Shown: positions 24,797-34,189, counted from the stretch's first letter. The stretch: 64,000 bases of DNA from Planococcus ruber (GCF_022819085.1 NZ_JALHAG010000012.1:186001-250000); one strand, 5' to 3'. Program-made: numbers and translations. Notes: generated by a model not told the origin, from the letters alone.

Positions 24797-25924
24797 TTAT
24801 TTTCCGAAAATCTCTTCAGATATTTCGACGATATAGCGAAGCTTGTCCCATTGCTGCTGTTCAGTGAGGATATTGCCGTGGTGGGTTGAGGCAAATCCAC
24901 ATTGCGGACTGATGCATAGCTGCTCAAGCGGGACATATTTGGCCGCTTCTGCTACACGTGCTTTAATGATTTCTTTGTCTTCGAGTTCGCCGTTTTTCGA
25001 AGTAAAGACACCAAGCACCACTTTTGGCCCGCCAGCGGGAATGTGTTTAAGCGGTTGGAAACTGCCGGAGCGGTCGTCATCGTATTCCAGAAAGAAGCCG
25101 TCCACTTGTTCTTTGGCGAATAGGGTCGGGGCGATCAGCGCGTAGCTTCCTTCAAATGCCCAGTCGGACTGGTAGTTGCCTCGGCACAGATGGGTCGTTA
25201 CGGTAAGGTCTTCCGGTTTGCCTTCAAGGACGCCGTTTGCGACGCGAAGTGCAAGATCGATCAAGTATTCGCGGCTATACTGGCCGTCGTTGAACGGGAT
25301 ATCCGGAGACGATAAGCCGGCAATATAGACATCGTCAATTTGAATATAACGGGCGCCTAAATCATAGAACGTTTTAAAAGCATCGCGGTAAGCTTGGATC
25401 ACGTCTGTCGCGTAGTCTTCAAGATCCGGATAGAGATTTTTGTCACGGATGCCTTCATTGAAGAATTGGTTCGGACTTGGAATTGTCAGTTTCGGGATTG
25501 CACGGCCGCCGACAATTTCTTTGAACTCGGTAAAGTCTTTGATAAAAGGGTGATTGTCGTTAAAGGAAATTTTGCCGATATTCCGCACATCATATGCTTC
25601 CGTTTCAACATTTTTGAATCGGTAGCCCGTTTCCGGCGTATAGCCTTCAAAACCGTTGATATGGGCCATGAAATCAGTGTGCCAGAATGTTCGGCGGAAT
25701 TCGCCATCAGTCACAGCCTTTAAACCGACTTCAATTTGTTTGTCGACGATGCGTTTGATTTCAGTCGTTTCCACTTCCCGCAGCTGTTCCGCTGTGATAA
25801 TGCCTTCTTTAAATTCTTTTCGTGCTTGGTGGATGCTGTCCGGACGGAGGAGGCTGCCGACGTGATCTGCTTTGAACGGAGCATTAACTAAAGTTTTCGG
25901 TGTTTCGGTAATTGGGTTTGTCAT
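24797..25924 (-). CDS. yxjG: YxjG/YxjH-type cobalamin-independent methionine synthase family protein
   Basis: The 375-residue protein is the MetE C-terminal-domain type: DHVGSLLRP (about 20), RRTFWHTDF (about 75), YIQIDDVYIAG (about 190), zinc ligands in THLCRGNYQSD (His and Cys) and LCISPQCGFAST (Cys). It lacks the MetE N-terminal half. In Bacillus, YxjG/YxjH are SAM-riboswitch genes thought to recycle methionine from a methyl donor. The ATG at 25924 has AGGAA upstream; the frame to 25960 has none. A SAM riboswitch with terminator lies just upstream, so expression should rise when SAM is low. Confidence 0.9.
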   Translation of the reverse strand: MTNPITETPKTLVNAPFKADHVGSLLRPDSIHQARKEFKEGIITAEQLREVETTEIKRIVDKQIEVGLKAVTDGEFRRTFWHTDFMAHINGFEGYTPETGYRFKNVETEAYDVRNIGKISFNDNHPFIKDFTEFKEIVGGRAIPKLTIPSPNQFFNEGIRDKNLYPDLEDYATDVIQAYRDAFKTFYDLGARYIQIDDVYIAGLSSPDIPFNDGQYSREYLIDLALRVANGVLEGKPEDLTVTTHLCRGNYQSDWAFEGSYALIAPTLFAKEQVDGFFLEYDDDRSGSFQPLKHIPAGGPKVVLGVFTSKNGELEDKEIIKARVAEAAKYVPLEQLCISPQCGFASTHHGNILTEQQQWDKLRYIVEISEEIFGK

Positions 25925-25987
25925 GTGGAATTCCTGCTTTCTGTTTTTAGTTTGGGTCAAGCTTGTTTTACAGGGCTCTCATGCAAA

Positions 25988-26145
25988 TGAAAAAGAGCCC
26001 TCTTCAATAAAGAAGAAAGCTCCCGCCAGGAAATCTGTTCTTCTCATCTTCTAGGCTCTCGCCTATTGGAATTAGCACCTTGCCCGTGGGCGGTTGCTGA
26101 GACATCGTAGGGCCAAATCCCTCCGTCTCTCTTGATAAGAAATCG
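25988..26145 (-). ncRNA. SAM-I (S-box) riboswitch with intrinsic terminator
   Basis: On the minus strand the aptamer (about 26142-26039) reads TTCTTATC, AGAG.GGAGGGA, GGCCC.AC, the CAGCAACC core and the AAGGTGCTAATTCC segment, then closes with GATGAGAA. The terminator (26022-25988) is an 11-bp stem GAGCTTTCTTC / GAAGAGGGCTC with two G-U pairs, followed by TTTTTC. This is a transcription-attenuation S-box for the downstream YxjG/YxjH gene. A further dyad (25972-25979 with 25994-26001) could pair with the terminator's 3' arm. Confidence 0.93.
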
Positions 26146-26342
26146 ATTATTCAGTTTGTTGTGATTTGATGTTTATAACTATAGGCCAGTTCGGAAGGAA
26201 ATGCAAGGATATTTGGAAAATTTATTTTTCTAAATGGATGAAGCGAACATCAGCAGAGCGTGAGGCGTCTAAAAATGCTGCCTGTAACCACCCGGTTATA
26301 CTACAATAAGTGGAGAGAAAGAAGAAAAAGAGGGAATCGAAG

Positions 26343-26756
26343 ATGGAGAAACAAACGGCATTCTTTAAAACAAAATGGAAGTATCTATTGGCTGTCGCCA
26401 TTGCGTTTGCAGTCGGCGGAGGCATCGGGTTCTTACAATCCCCAGCCCATAGTTCTACAATCGAAAATCAAAAAAAGCAGGAAAAGCTCGAAGCGGCGAC
26501 TAAAGATTTGGCAGCAGAAGTGGAAATGTTGGAAGCGGCGAACAGCGAGTCTAACGAAAGGATCAATAGATTGAAAGCGCAAATGAAAAAAATGGAGACA
26601 CCTTCGCAGCAGCAGGCAGTCGCTCGCGCAAAGAATTTCTTGAAATACTCGCCTTTTTCAGAAAGTGGGTTGATTGACCAACTAGTGGTTGAAGGCTATG
26701 GCGAGGAAGATGCCGCATATGCAGTAGATTCCATAGAGATAAAAAATAGACGCTGA
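26343..26756 (+). CDS. Membrane-anchored protein with C-terminal Ltp domain
   Basis: The 137-residue protein has one N-terminal membrane helix (about 11-30, WKYLLAVAIAFAVGGGIGF), a coiled-coil-like charged stretch (about 40-90) and a C-terminal Ltp-type module (ARAKNFLKYSPFSESGLIDQL...EEDAAYAVDS, about 93-132). Ltp repeats occur on surface proteins of Gram-positives and in a phage lipoprotein that blocks DNA injection; the role here is unknown. The GTG at 26310 lacks a site, while AAGAGGG precedes the ATG at 26343. Confidence 0.82.
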   Translation: MEKQTAFFKTKWKYLLAVAIAFAVGGGIGFLQSPAHSSTIENQKKQEKLEAATKDLAAEVEMLEAANSESNERINRLKAQMKKMETPSQQQAVARAKNFLKYSPFSESGLIDQLVVEGYGEEDAAYAVDSIEIKNRR

Positions 26757-26790
26757 GCTCCCGGTTTTTAGGGAGTTTAGCGTCTTTTAT
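26747..26790. terminator. Intrinsic terminator overlapping the Ltp stop codon
   Basis: The AGACGCT.A.CTCCC / GGGAG.TTAGCGTCT stem includes the stop codon of the Ltp gene, has T tracts on both strands and also faces the convergent YitT gene. Confidence 0.8.
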
Positions 26791-26800
26791 GAGGAGAGGA

Positions 26801-27676
26801 TTAATGGATATCCCGTTTTTTAAAGTTTCCGCCTCTGACTTCAGCGACGTCATAAACCGCTACGAATGCATTTTTGTCGATTTCGTAGATGATTTCTTTC
26901 ATTTTGCTGTCTTCTAAACGGTTGATAATGCAAGTAATTTCTTTATACTGATCGTTTGTATAAGCACCTTTTACCAAGCTGTAAGTGGCATTTCGGCCAA
27001 GGCGGTCGTAAATCGTCTGCACAAGAAGATCGGGTTCTTGTGAAATGATTTTATACGTTTTCGAGCCGCTGAAGCCTTCTTCAACCAAGTGGATGACTTT
27101 GGAAGCGATAAAATAGGCGATTCCGGAAAGGAAAGCCCCTTGCAGTCCGAAAACGAACGAAACGACGATAAAGACAAATAAATTTAAGAATAAAATCATG
27201 TCACTCGTACCGAACGGCAGTTTGCGAGCAAGCAATACAGCGAGCATATCGATTCCGTCTAAAGCGCCGCCATTCCGCAAAGCAAGGCCCATTCCGAAAC
27301 CGATGATGATTCCTCCGATAACTGTGACGAGCAGCGTATCGCCTTCGATGATGGTTGGAATGTGGTGCATGACGGTTGTCGCATAAGCTAAGGAAGCAAT
27401 GCCGGTAATGGAGTAGATGGCAAAGCTTTTCCCGATCTGTTTATAGCCGAGATAGACGAACGGAATGTTGAGGACAGCGATCAGCAAGCCAAGCGGCAAA
27501 CCGAATAATTGCGAGCCGACGATGCTGAGGCCTGTGACGCCGCCGTCTGAGACATTGTTTGGAATTAATACAGCTTCAAGTCCATAGGCTGTGATAAAGG
27601 CACCGATGATGATCGGCAATGCTTTTTTGATGATTCTTCCAATGCTCATTTTACGTTTTTGGGGTATTGCACTCAT
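26801..27676 (-). CDS. yitT: YitT family membrane protein (DUF161 + DUF2179)
   Basis: The 291-residue protein has five to six membrane helices in the N-terminal two-thirds (AFITAYGLEAVLIPNNVSDGGVTG near 23; GLALRNGGALDGIDMLA near 130). A C-terminal soluble DUF2179 domain (about 205-285) ends VAVYDVAEVRGGNFKKRDIH. This domain order is characteristic of the Bacillus YitT paralogues, for which a transport role is assumed but unproved. It is monocistronic on the minus strand. Confidence 0.9.
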   Translation of the reverse strand: MSAIPQKRKMSIGRIIKKALPIIIGAFITAYGLEAVLIPNNVSDGGVTGLSIVGSQLFGLPLGLLIAVLNIPFVYLGYKQIGKSFAIYSITGIASLAYATTVMHHIPTIIEGDTLLVTVIGGIIIGFGMGLALRNGGALDGIDMLAVLLARKLPFGTSDMILFLNLFVFIVVSFVFGLQGAFLSGIAYFIASKVIHLVEEGFSGSKTYKIISQEPDLLVQTIYDRLGRNATYSLVKGAYTNDQYKEITCIINRLEDSKMKEIIYEIDKNAFVAVYDVAEVRGGNFKKRDIH

Positions 27677-27938
27677 ATACTATTCCTTCTTTCCCGCAAT
27701 TTCTTTGATATTTTTTACTCTAACTATTAAATATAAACTTTTTTATCTTATTTTAACAGGGAAAATGGGAAATAGCAGGACATGAAAAATCGCAATCTTT
27801 CTTTTTATAAACAGAAAATTCTGTTTTATTTAAGGCGTTAGGCATGTATAATTGACCTGGGAAGTAGTTAGACTTTCTCCATACCTGAACACCTTGCTTC
27901 CTAAATTGAGGAAAATCCAGGGGAAGGGCGGAATGTTG

Positions 27939-29009
27939 ATGATTGAGAATCTGTTTTATTCACAAGAAAATCACGGGCCATTTGAGATTTATGAGCTGGG
28001 GGATTTTGAGTTGGAAGAAGGTGGCCTGATTCCTAATTGCCAATTGGCGTATGCGACGCATGGGCAATTGAATGAAGCGAAAACGAATGCCATTCTGATA
28101 CCGACTTGGTTTTCAGGAACGAGCAAAGATTACGAATCTTATATCGGAGAAGGCAGAGCGCTTGATCCGACGGAATATTTTATCGTGGTGGCCAACCAAA
28201 TCGGAAATGGCTTGTCGAGCTCACCGCATAATAGCCCGGACGCGATCAGCATGAGCGGTTTCCCGAAAGTGCGGATTGGGGACGATGTGCGGGCGCAGCA
28301 TCGATTGATCACGGAAAAATTCGGAATTGAAGAGTTGGCTTTAGTGGTCGGCGGTTCGATGGGGGCGCAGCAAACGTACGAATGGGCCGTCCGTTTCCCG
28401 GACATGGTCAAACGGGCGGCGCCAATTGCCGGCACAGCAAAAAATACAGTCCATGATTTCCTTTTCACGCAGACATTGATGGATGCGATCACTTCTGATC
28501 CGGGCTGGAACGGCGGCAATTACACGTCCCATACAGAAGTGGCGGACGGCTTGAAGCGCCATGCGGATATCTGGGCCGTTATGGGCTTTTGTCCGGAGTT
28601 TTTCAATCAGGAAAAATGGGATTTGTTTGGCGTAGCCTCAGTGGATGAATTGGTTGGCGGATTTTTGGAGCCGTTTTTCCAAGCGATGGATCCGAATGCC
28701 TTGCTTGCCATGGCATGGAAATGGCAGAGAGGAGACGTTAGCCGGTTAGCGGACGGGAACCTTGAAGCGGCGCTTGGGCGCATAAAAGCTGTCACGTATG
28801 CCATGCCGATCGATACCGATATGTTTTTCCCGCCAAGCGATTGCGAGCGGGAACAGAGAATGATTCCGAACAGCGAGCTCCGGGTGATTACGAGCATTGC
28901 CGGTCATTTTGGATTGTTTGGCGGCGAAGGGGAAGCGTACCACGGGCAAATCGACCGCCACTTGAAAGAGCTGCTTGCGGTGCCGGTTAAACAAGGTGTC
29001 CATGATTGA
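27939..29009 (+). CDS. Alpha/beta hydrolase related to homoserine O-acetyltransferase (MetX-like)
   Basis: The 356-residue protein has the MetX-type layout: CQLAYATHG (about 34), TWFSGTSKDYESYIG (about 58), the nucleophile elbow VVGGSMGAQQTYEWAVRFP (Ser near 137) and a late IAGHFGLFGGEG His. The oxyanion and elbow residues differ from MetX (GGSMGAQQ rather than GGSLGG), so it may be an esterase or acyltransferase for another substrate. GGAAGGGCGG favours the ATG at 27939 over 27933; the frame from 27852 has no site. Confidence 0.82.
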   Translation: MIENLFYSQENHGPFEIYELGDFELEEGGLIPNCQLAYATHGQLNEAKTNAILIPTWFSGTSKDYESYIGEGRALDPTEYFIVVANQIGNGLSSSPHNSPDAISMSGFPKVRIGDDVRAQHRLITEKFGIEELALVVGGSMGAQQTYEWAVRFPDMVKRAAPIAGTAKNTVHDFLFTQTLMDAITSDPGWNGGNYTSHTEVADGLKRHADIWAVMGFCPEFFNQEKWDLFGVASVDELVGGFLEPFFQAMDPNALLAMAWKWQRGDVSRLADGNLEAALGRIKAVTYAMPIDTDMFFPPSDCEREQRMIPNSELRVITSIAGHFGLFGGEGEAYHGQIDRHLKELLAVPVKQGVHD

Positions 29010-29070
29010 TCAGACTATAAACGCATTTCGACCAACTCATCGAGGGGAACGATAAAAGAAAAATATACGG

Positions 29071-29105
29071 AAAAAAGCGGCCTTCAACATGAAGGCCGCT
29101 TTTTC
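29071..29105 (+). terminator. Intrinsic terminator
   Basis: AAAAAAGCGGCCTTC / GAAGGCCGCTTTTT hairpin between the hydrolase gene and the SGNH remnant; it can work on both strands. Confidence 0.9.
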
Positions 29106-29111
29106 ATTTCG

Positions 29112-29426
29112 TTAACGGTGTTGGTGTACGTGCTTATGGCTTAATGCTTTTAAGCCGATTTTCGCAAGCTTTTCATGGCCGGCTTTGGTCGGGTGAATGT
29201 CTCCTTTGATCAAATACTTCGCTTGGTTATCGCCAAATGCCTGGTAGGAATCGGTCAATTTCACATTCTTATGCGAGTTAGCGACGTCTTTATACATGGC
29301 GTTAAGTTCCGGCAAGTACAGATCAGCGATATTATGAAATGGGCTGTTTAAGTGGAACGGATTGTATAAGTTGTACAGTATAACTTTCGCTTTCGTCAAC
29401 GAGCGAATTTCTTTGACGATGTTTAC
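29112..29426 (-). pseudogene. Remnant of an SGNH/GDSL lipase-like gene (3' part only)
   Basis: About 100 codons match the end of YpmR-like SGNH hydrolases. A segment reading NIVKEIRSLTKAKVILYNLY is followed by the catalytic block V DIHPTKAGHEKLA (Asp and His). In frame just upstream is a TGA, and the N-terminal two-thirds, including the nucleophile GDS block, is missing. No ribosome site is seen for an internal start. I call it a truncated, non-functional remnant. Confidence 0.75.
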
Positions 29427-29580
29427 TCAAAGTGTAATCCCCTGTATGTAGAATGTCTGCAGTTAGAAAATAATTTTTTATTAAAGTAGCAAATTAATAA
29501 TATTTTTTATTGTGCAACTTAACGGATGAAACATTTCAATAAAAGGGTATAGGGAAGAAAACTGGAAAGGGTGATGGGGA

Positions 29581-30006
29581 ATGAAAGCAAGATTGAACTG
29601 GAACGGTGGAATGGCTTTTGATGGCTTGACGGAATCGGGCCACCGGGTGCTGCTCGATGCGGGGGAAGAAAGTGGGGGCGCGAATAGCGGGCCTCGGCCG
29701 CCTGAAGTATTATTGCATGCGGCGGCGGTTTGTACCGGAATGGACATTGTCTTAGTGCTCAATAAAATGCGCTTAAAAGTGGATGAATTTTATATGGATA
29801 TCGAAGGCACTCGTGCTGAAGAACATCCAAAGCGTTTCACTGAAATTGCCATCACGTATTATTTAAAAGGCGATCTTCCGGAAGACAAAGTCATTCGGGC
29901 AATCAAACTTTCAAGCGAAACGTATTGCACCGTCATTCATTCACTTAATGCCGCGACCAGCTATCATTATGCGATCAATGATGAACCTGTAAAAACATTG
30001 GAATAG
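29581..30006 (+). CDS. OsmC family protein
   Basis: The 141-residue protein has the OsmC fold pattern with both redox Cys: Cys in AAAVCTGMDIVLVL (about 57) and in ETYCTVIHSL (about 119). The RPPEVLLHA lead before the first Cys is family-typical. OsmC/Ohr proteins reduce organic hydroperoxides, but many YhfA-like members lack a known substrate; this one resembles the YhfA branch. It is monocistronic with an AAAGGGTGATGGGG ribosome region. Confidence 0.87.
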   Translation: MKARLNWNGGMAFDGLTESGHRVLLDAGEESGGANSGPRPPEVLLHAAAVCTGMDIVLVLNKMRLKVDEFYMDIEGTRAEEHPKRFTEIAITYYLKGDLPEDKVIRAIKLSSETYCTVIHSLNAATSYHYAINDEPVKTLE

Positions 30007-30054
30007 GTCATATCTTTAAAAAGCTATCCAGCACTGGCATGGTTTTAGACAACC

Positions 30055-30090
30055 TAAAAACACCTCCGACAAAAATCGGAGGTGTTTTCA
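30055..30090. terminator. Bidirectional intrinsic terminator
   Basis: AAAACACCTCCGA / TCGGAGGTGTTTT hairpin between convergent osmC-like and yoxD-like genes. Confidence 0.9.
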
Positions 30091-30101
30091 TATATTGCTT
30101 A

Positions 30102-30818
30102 TTAAGGGTTAGTGGACCAAAGGCCAGCTGATTTCAAGAGAACGCGCGGGTGGAGTTTCAATTGCGCCACCATCATTTCAGCCAAATCTTCCGGCTGCAA
30201 GACTTTCTCCGGATTGCCGTCTGTCAGGTTGCTTTCGATCGCAAGATCCGTAGCCACGGTGCTTGGCGTCAAAGCCGTTACGCGGATGTTGTGCTTTCTG
30301 ACTTCCAGCATCAACGATTCCGTTAATCCCATCACGCCGAATTTTGATGCGCTGTATGCGCTTGTGACAGGAGCACCTTTTTGTCCGGCTGTTGATGCAA
30401 CGTTGATGATATCGCCTGATTGGCGTTCGATCATTTGCGGCAATACTGCGCGGGTTACGTAATAGACACCCATCAAGTTCGTATCGATCGTGTTTTTGAA
30501 TTCTTCAGCCGACAGCTCAAGGAATTTACCGAATTTGCCGATTCCGGCATTGTTGATCAAAATGTCGATCGGGCCAAGTTCCGCTGTGATGTGTTCGACG
30601 GCTGCATTGACCGCTTCCTGATCGGCCACGTCTGCTACAGCATATACGGTTTTCACGCCGTATTGCTCAAGTTCTGCGGCTGTTTTTTCCAAGTTGGCTG
30701 CCGTACGTCCGACTAGCCCTACATTAATGCCTTCTGCGGCAAAAGCCATAGCTGCTGCGCGTCCGATTCCTCGGCCGGCTCCCGTAATCAAAGCTGTTTT
30801 TCCTGTTAAGTTTTGCAT
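30102..30818 (-). CDS. yoxD: YoxD-like 3-oxoacyl-ACP reductase-type SDR
   Basis: The 238-residue classical SDR has the cofactor motif [10 protein letters not shown] (12-21), NNAG (about 89), catalytic Ser in INVASTAG (about 141) and YSASK (Tyr, Lys about 154-158). The C-terminal [11 protein letters not shown] is shared with Bacillus YoxD as I recall it. The FabG-like assignment is general: it reduces a keto group with NADPH, but is not adjacent to fab genes. It is monocistronic. Confidence 0.9.
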   Translation of the reverse strand: MQNLTGKTALITGAGRGIGRAAAMAFAAEGINVGLVGRTAANLEKTAAELEQYGVKTVYAVADVADQEAVNAAVEHITAELGPIDILINNAGIGKFGKFLELSAEEFKNTIDTNLMGVYYVTRAVLPQMIERQSGDIINVASTAGQKGAPVTSAYSASKFGVMGLTESLMLEVRKHNIRVTALTPSTVATDLAIESNLTDGNPEKVLQPEDLAEMMVAQLKLHPRVLLKSAGLWSTNP

Positions 30819-30904
30819 TTATCTCGCTCCTCTATTTATAAAGAAATAAGTTCCATTCATTAGTGTAGCAAAGCGCGGTAAAAAAACTAACTGAAGTGCT
30901 CAGG

Positions 30905-30937
30905 AAAAAGAAAAACAGCAGAAAAAGTTCCTGCTGC
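30905..30937 (-). terminator. Intrinsic terminator of adenine deaminase gene
   Basis: A CAGCAG / CTGCTG stem followed on the minus strand by TTTTTCTTTTTC. Confidence 0.65.
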
Positions 30938-30949
30938 GGTAAATCGGGT

Positions 30950-32677
30950 TTATTCGGCTTCTGCAGCGACTTCGATATGCTGGAAAGTTGCGACATCGAA
31001 CAAGCCGCGGTCGGTCAATTTCAAATGGGGGATGACCGGCAATGACAAGAACGATAAGGTAAGAAATGCATTGAAGTGAGTGGGCGCACCGATTTGCTGC
31101 AAACTTTCATCCAAGATTTTGAGCTGGCGGTAAACGGCAGGGAACGGTTCTTTCGACATGAGCCCGGCAATCGGCAGCGACAGGCTGGCCAAAATTCTGC
31201 TGTTTTGAACGACAACGAGTCCGCCTTGCAATTGGTTGAGCGCATCCGCAGCACATAGGATGTCTGCATCATTCGTCCCGACGGCAATGATATTGTGCGA
31301 ATCATGCGCAACGGTTGTCGCAATGGCTCCGTTTTGGATGCCGAGCCCTTTGACGATGCCAAGTCCGATATTGCCGGTCGCCCTGTGGCGTTCAATCACG
31401 GCCATCTTCAATAAATCCGCTTCTGCATCTGAACGGAAGAAACCGTTTGATTCAGATGCGGTTTCAATTAAATGCTCCGTGATGAGATTGTTCGGATTAA
31501 TGCCAATGATGTGGGCTTGCTTGTTTTCGCCTAAAGGAATCTGCAAGTCTTGAATCGACAGCTCCGCCATTTGAACGGTATTTTGAACGGAAGAAGCGTC
31601 GCTCATGTCTTCCATTGGACCGGTGTACTGGCCATCTTTTGCGGCCAGCACGCCGCCTTTGTAAACTTCCGCAATTGTGAAATCCTCCAGGCTGTCGAGC
31701 AGCAGGAAATCAGCCTCATAGCCTGGGGCAATGGCACCTTTTCGGGTTAATCCAAAGCATTGCGCCGCGTTGAAACTTCCCATTGAAATAGCGGTGATCG
31801 GCTGGATGCCTTGCTGGATCGCCGCGCGGACATTGTAATCGACGCTGCCTTCTTCCACTAAATCATCCAGATGCTTATCGTCTGTGCAGAACAAGCAGCG
31901 ATGCGCATTTTGTTCTGTGACGCCTTCAAGAAGTGCATGAAGGTTTTTGGCGACCGATCCTTCCCGCAGCATAACGTACATCCCGCGCTCAAGGCGCGAA
32001 ACCATTTCTTCTTTGGAGACGCATTCGTGGTCAGTTAAGATGCCCGCCGTCCCGTATACATTAATATCGTTTTCAGAAAGGCCCGCTGCGTGGCCGTCGA
32101 TCTGCGGACTAAGCAATAGCTTATCCAGCATGGCGTCGTCTCCGCGCAAGACAGCCGGGAAATCCATCACTTCCGCTAAGCCGAGAACTTGGGGCCGCTG
32201 CAAAAAAGGCGCCAAGTCTTCAGCAGATAATTTCGCTCCGGCATTTTCAAACGGAGTGGAAGGGACGCAGGAAGGCAGCATCACTTTGATGTCGAGCAAC
32301 GTGGATTCTGCGTCTTTAAGCATGAATTCAATTCCTGCTATCCCGCTGACATTGGCGATTTCATGGGGATCTGTAATCACTGTCGTGACGCCTCGGGGCA
32401 AGACTACTTGCGAAAACTGGCGAGGCGTCACCATCGACGATTCGATATGGACGTGGGCATCGATTAAGCCGGGAGAGATGAACTTTCCGGCAGCATCGAT
32501 TTCAACCGTTCCTTCGTATTGGCCGATGCCGACAATCATGCCGTCTTTAATAGCTACGTCTCCAGTCGTTAAGCTTTTGGTAAAGACGTTGACGATGGAC
32601 GCGTTTCGAATGACGAGGTCCGCTTTTTGTTGCTTGTTGGCGGCGTCGATTCTTTTTTTCAATTGGGCTTTATTCAC
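30950..32677 (-). CDS. ade: Adenine deaminase
   Basis: The 575-residue amidohydrolase converts adenine to hypoxanthine in purine salvage. It shows the metal-site DAHVHIESSM (about 73-82), TDPHEIANV (about 105-113), the CTDDKHLDDL segment (about 245) and VAHDSHNIIAVG (about 455), the full set expected for AdeC, at the usual length. It starts with GTG ten bases after AAAGGAG. No purine riboswitch is visible upstream. Monocistronic. Confidence 0.95.
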   Translation of the reverse strand: MNKAQLKKRIDAANKQQKADLVIRNASIVNVFTKSLTTGDVAIKDGMIVGIGQYEGTVEIDAAGKFISPGLIDAHVHIESSMVTPRQFSQVVLPRGVTTVITDPHEIANVSGIAGIEFMLKDAESTLLDIKVMLPSCVPSTPFENAGAKLSAEDLAPFLQRPQVLGLAEVMDFPAVLRGDDAMLDKLLLSPQIDGHAAGLSENDINVYGTAGILTDHECVSKEEMVSRLERGMYVMLREGSVAKNLHALLEGVTEQNAHRCLFCTDDKHLDDLVEEGSVDYNVRAAIQQGIQPITAISMGSFNAAQCFGLTRKGAIAPGYEADFLLLDSLEDFTIAEVYKGGVLAAKDGQYTGPMEDMSDASSVQNTVQMAELSIQDLQIPLGENKQAHIIGINPNNLITEHLIETASESNGFFRSDAEADLLKMAVIERHRATGNIGLGIVKGLGIQNGAIATTVAHDSHNIIAVGTNDADILCAADALNQLQGGLVVVQNSRILASLSLPIAGLMSKEPFPAVYRQLKILDESLQQIGAPTHFNAFLTLSFLSLPVIPHLKLTDRGLFDVATFQHIEVAAEAE

Positions 32678-32770
32678 AGTGCTCAGGCTCCTTTGAGTGG
32701 TTTCGGGTAAAATAAACTATGCTTCATTTTACCTGAAAACGAATGAAGGGACAGCAACAAATAAGAAAAT

Positions 32771-32805
32771 AAAAAAGCGGCTGCATCTGCCTGCAGCCGC
32801 CTTTC
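32771..32805 (-). terminator. Intrinsic terminator of symporter gene
   Basis: AAAGGCGGCTGCA / TGCAGCCGCTTTTTT hairpin on the minus strand. Confidence 0.9.
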
Positions 32806-32811
32806 AATTCG

Positions 32812-34047
32812 TTAAATAGATGCTTTCGCTGTATTTCGTTTCTTTTCGTTTTGATCGATTACAGCAGTTCCGACCAAATCGCCGGTCACGTTCAAGGCAG
32901 TACAGCCCATTCCGACAAGTGCATCGATGGCTGTGAGCAGCGCTACCGCTTCCATTGGCAAACCGAGCTGAACGAAGACGGTTGCAATCATGACGATGCC
33001 CGCTCCTGGAATCCCCGCCGTTCCGATGGAAGCAAGCGTTCCGACAAGCACGACCAACAACATATCCGTAAGGCTCAGTGGATCGCCGATTAGATTAGCG
33101 GCAAACACAGCCGACACAGCGATTCGGATCGCGGCGCCGTCCATATTGATCGTCGCACCGAGCGGAATGCTGAAGCCATAGAGACTTTTCGAGATGCCCA
33201 GATTTTTCGCAGCTGTCAATGTCAGCGGCAGCGTCCCTGAACTGCTTTGTGTGACAAAAGCCGTAAGCATTGGGGTACGCGCTTGTTTAAAGAAGCGGCC
33301 CGGTTTAACTTTGAACAGGATTAATAGTAGGGTGTAGATGCCGATTTGGACTGCGAGTGCCGCGTACAGGACAAGAATCATTTCCCCTAAAGAGAAAAGC
33401 GTATCCAAGCCTTGGCTTCCGACTGTTTTTGCCATGATGGCAAAGACTCCGATCGGCACGTATTGAAGGACGATTTTCAAAATCAGCAGCGTTGCTTCAT
33501 TCAATGCTTCGATTGATTTATAAAGGTGCCCGCCGAGTTCTCCGAGTTCTGAGGAACTGCGCATATAAGAAATGGCGATGCCGAACGCGAAAGCAGTGAA
33601 AATGATGCCAAGCAGATTGAGTTCACTGAATGCTGTGAAAATATTAGACGGCACAATGCTCAATAAAACACTCAGGATGCCTGGATTATCGGGAACATCA
33701 AACGTTTCGCTCCCATCCAGCTGCATGCCGGTTCCGGGCTGGAAAATGCTCGCTACTGCTAACCCGACTATGATGGCAAATGCAGAACTGAACGTGTAAT
33801 AGAGGAATACTTTCCCGCCCATGCGCCCGAGGTCGCCGATTTGGGTCTGATTCACGCCGACAATCAGCGTAAATAAGATGAGCGGGATGATTAAGAAGGT
33901 CAGCAAGTTCAACAGCAAATCGCCGAACGGCGCAAGTGCCACAGCGTCTTCACCGAAAACGACGCCAACCACGATGCCGAGAATAAGGGCAACGGTAATT
34001 TTTAAAATTAACGAGGCATCTAAATATTTTTTCCAAATGGCTTTCAT
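32812..34047 (-). CDS. Dicarboxylate/amino acid:cation symporter (DAACS family)
   Basis: The 411-residue membrane protein has the glutamate-transporter fold: LIIPLILFTLIVGV (about 53-66), the HP1 serine-rich QSSSGTLPLT (about 272-281), the NMDGAA motif in TM7 (about 305) and the HP2 GIPGAGIVM region (about 352). It couples Na+ or H+ to uptake of glutamate, aspartate or C4-dicarboxylates; the exact substrate is not set by these motifs. CAGGAGGACC precedes the ATG. Monocistronic. Confidence 0.92.
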   Translation of the reverse strand: MKAIWKKYLDASLILKITVALILGIVVGVVFGEDAVALAPFGDLLLNLLTFLIIPLILFTLIVGVNQTQIGDLGRMGGKVFLYYTFSSAFAIIVGLAVASIFQPGTGMQLDGSETFDVPDNPGILSVLLSIVPSNIFTAFSELNLLGIIFTAFAFGIAISYMRSSSELGELGGHLYKSIEALNEATLLILKIVLQYVPIGVFAIMAKTVGSQGLDTLFSLGEMILVLYAALAVQIGIYTLLLILFKVKPGRFFKQARTPMLTAFVTQSSSGTLPLTLTAAKNLGISKSLYGFSIPLGATINMDGAAIRIAVSAVFAANLIGDPLSLTDMLLVVLVGTLASIGTAGIPGAGIVMIATVFVQLGLPMEAVALLTAIDALVGMGCTALNVTGDLVGTAVIDQNEKKRNTAKASI

Positions 34048-34189
34048 AAACTAAGGTCCTCCTGAAGGGGTAATTAATTATCTAGTTAATACTGATAGAT
34101 TTACTAGGAATTATACCTTAAGTTATAGCACAAAAGGAATCTTGTCAAAACCAATGCTCAAATTACAGGATTATCAGAAGGTAGCAAAA

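Noticed and set aside
29400..29580. Possible mobile-element scar next to the SGNH remnant
   Set aside because: No inverted repeats or target duplication visible in the AT-rich interval.
32734..32747. cre-like site upstream of adenine deaminase (TGAAAACGAATGAA)
   Set aside because: Several mismatches in the conserved right half; too weak to call.
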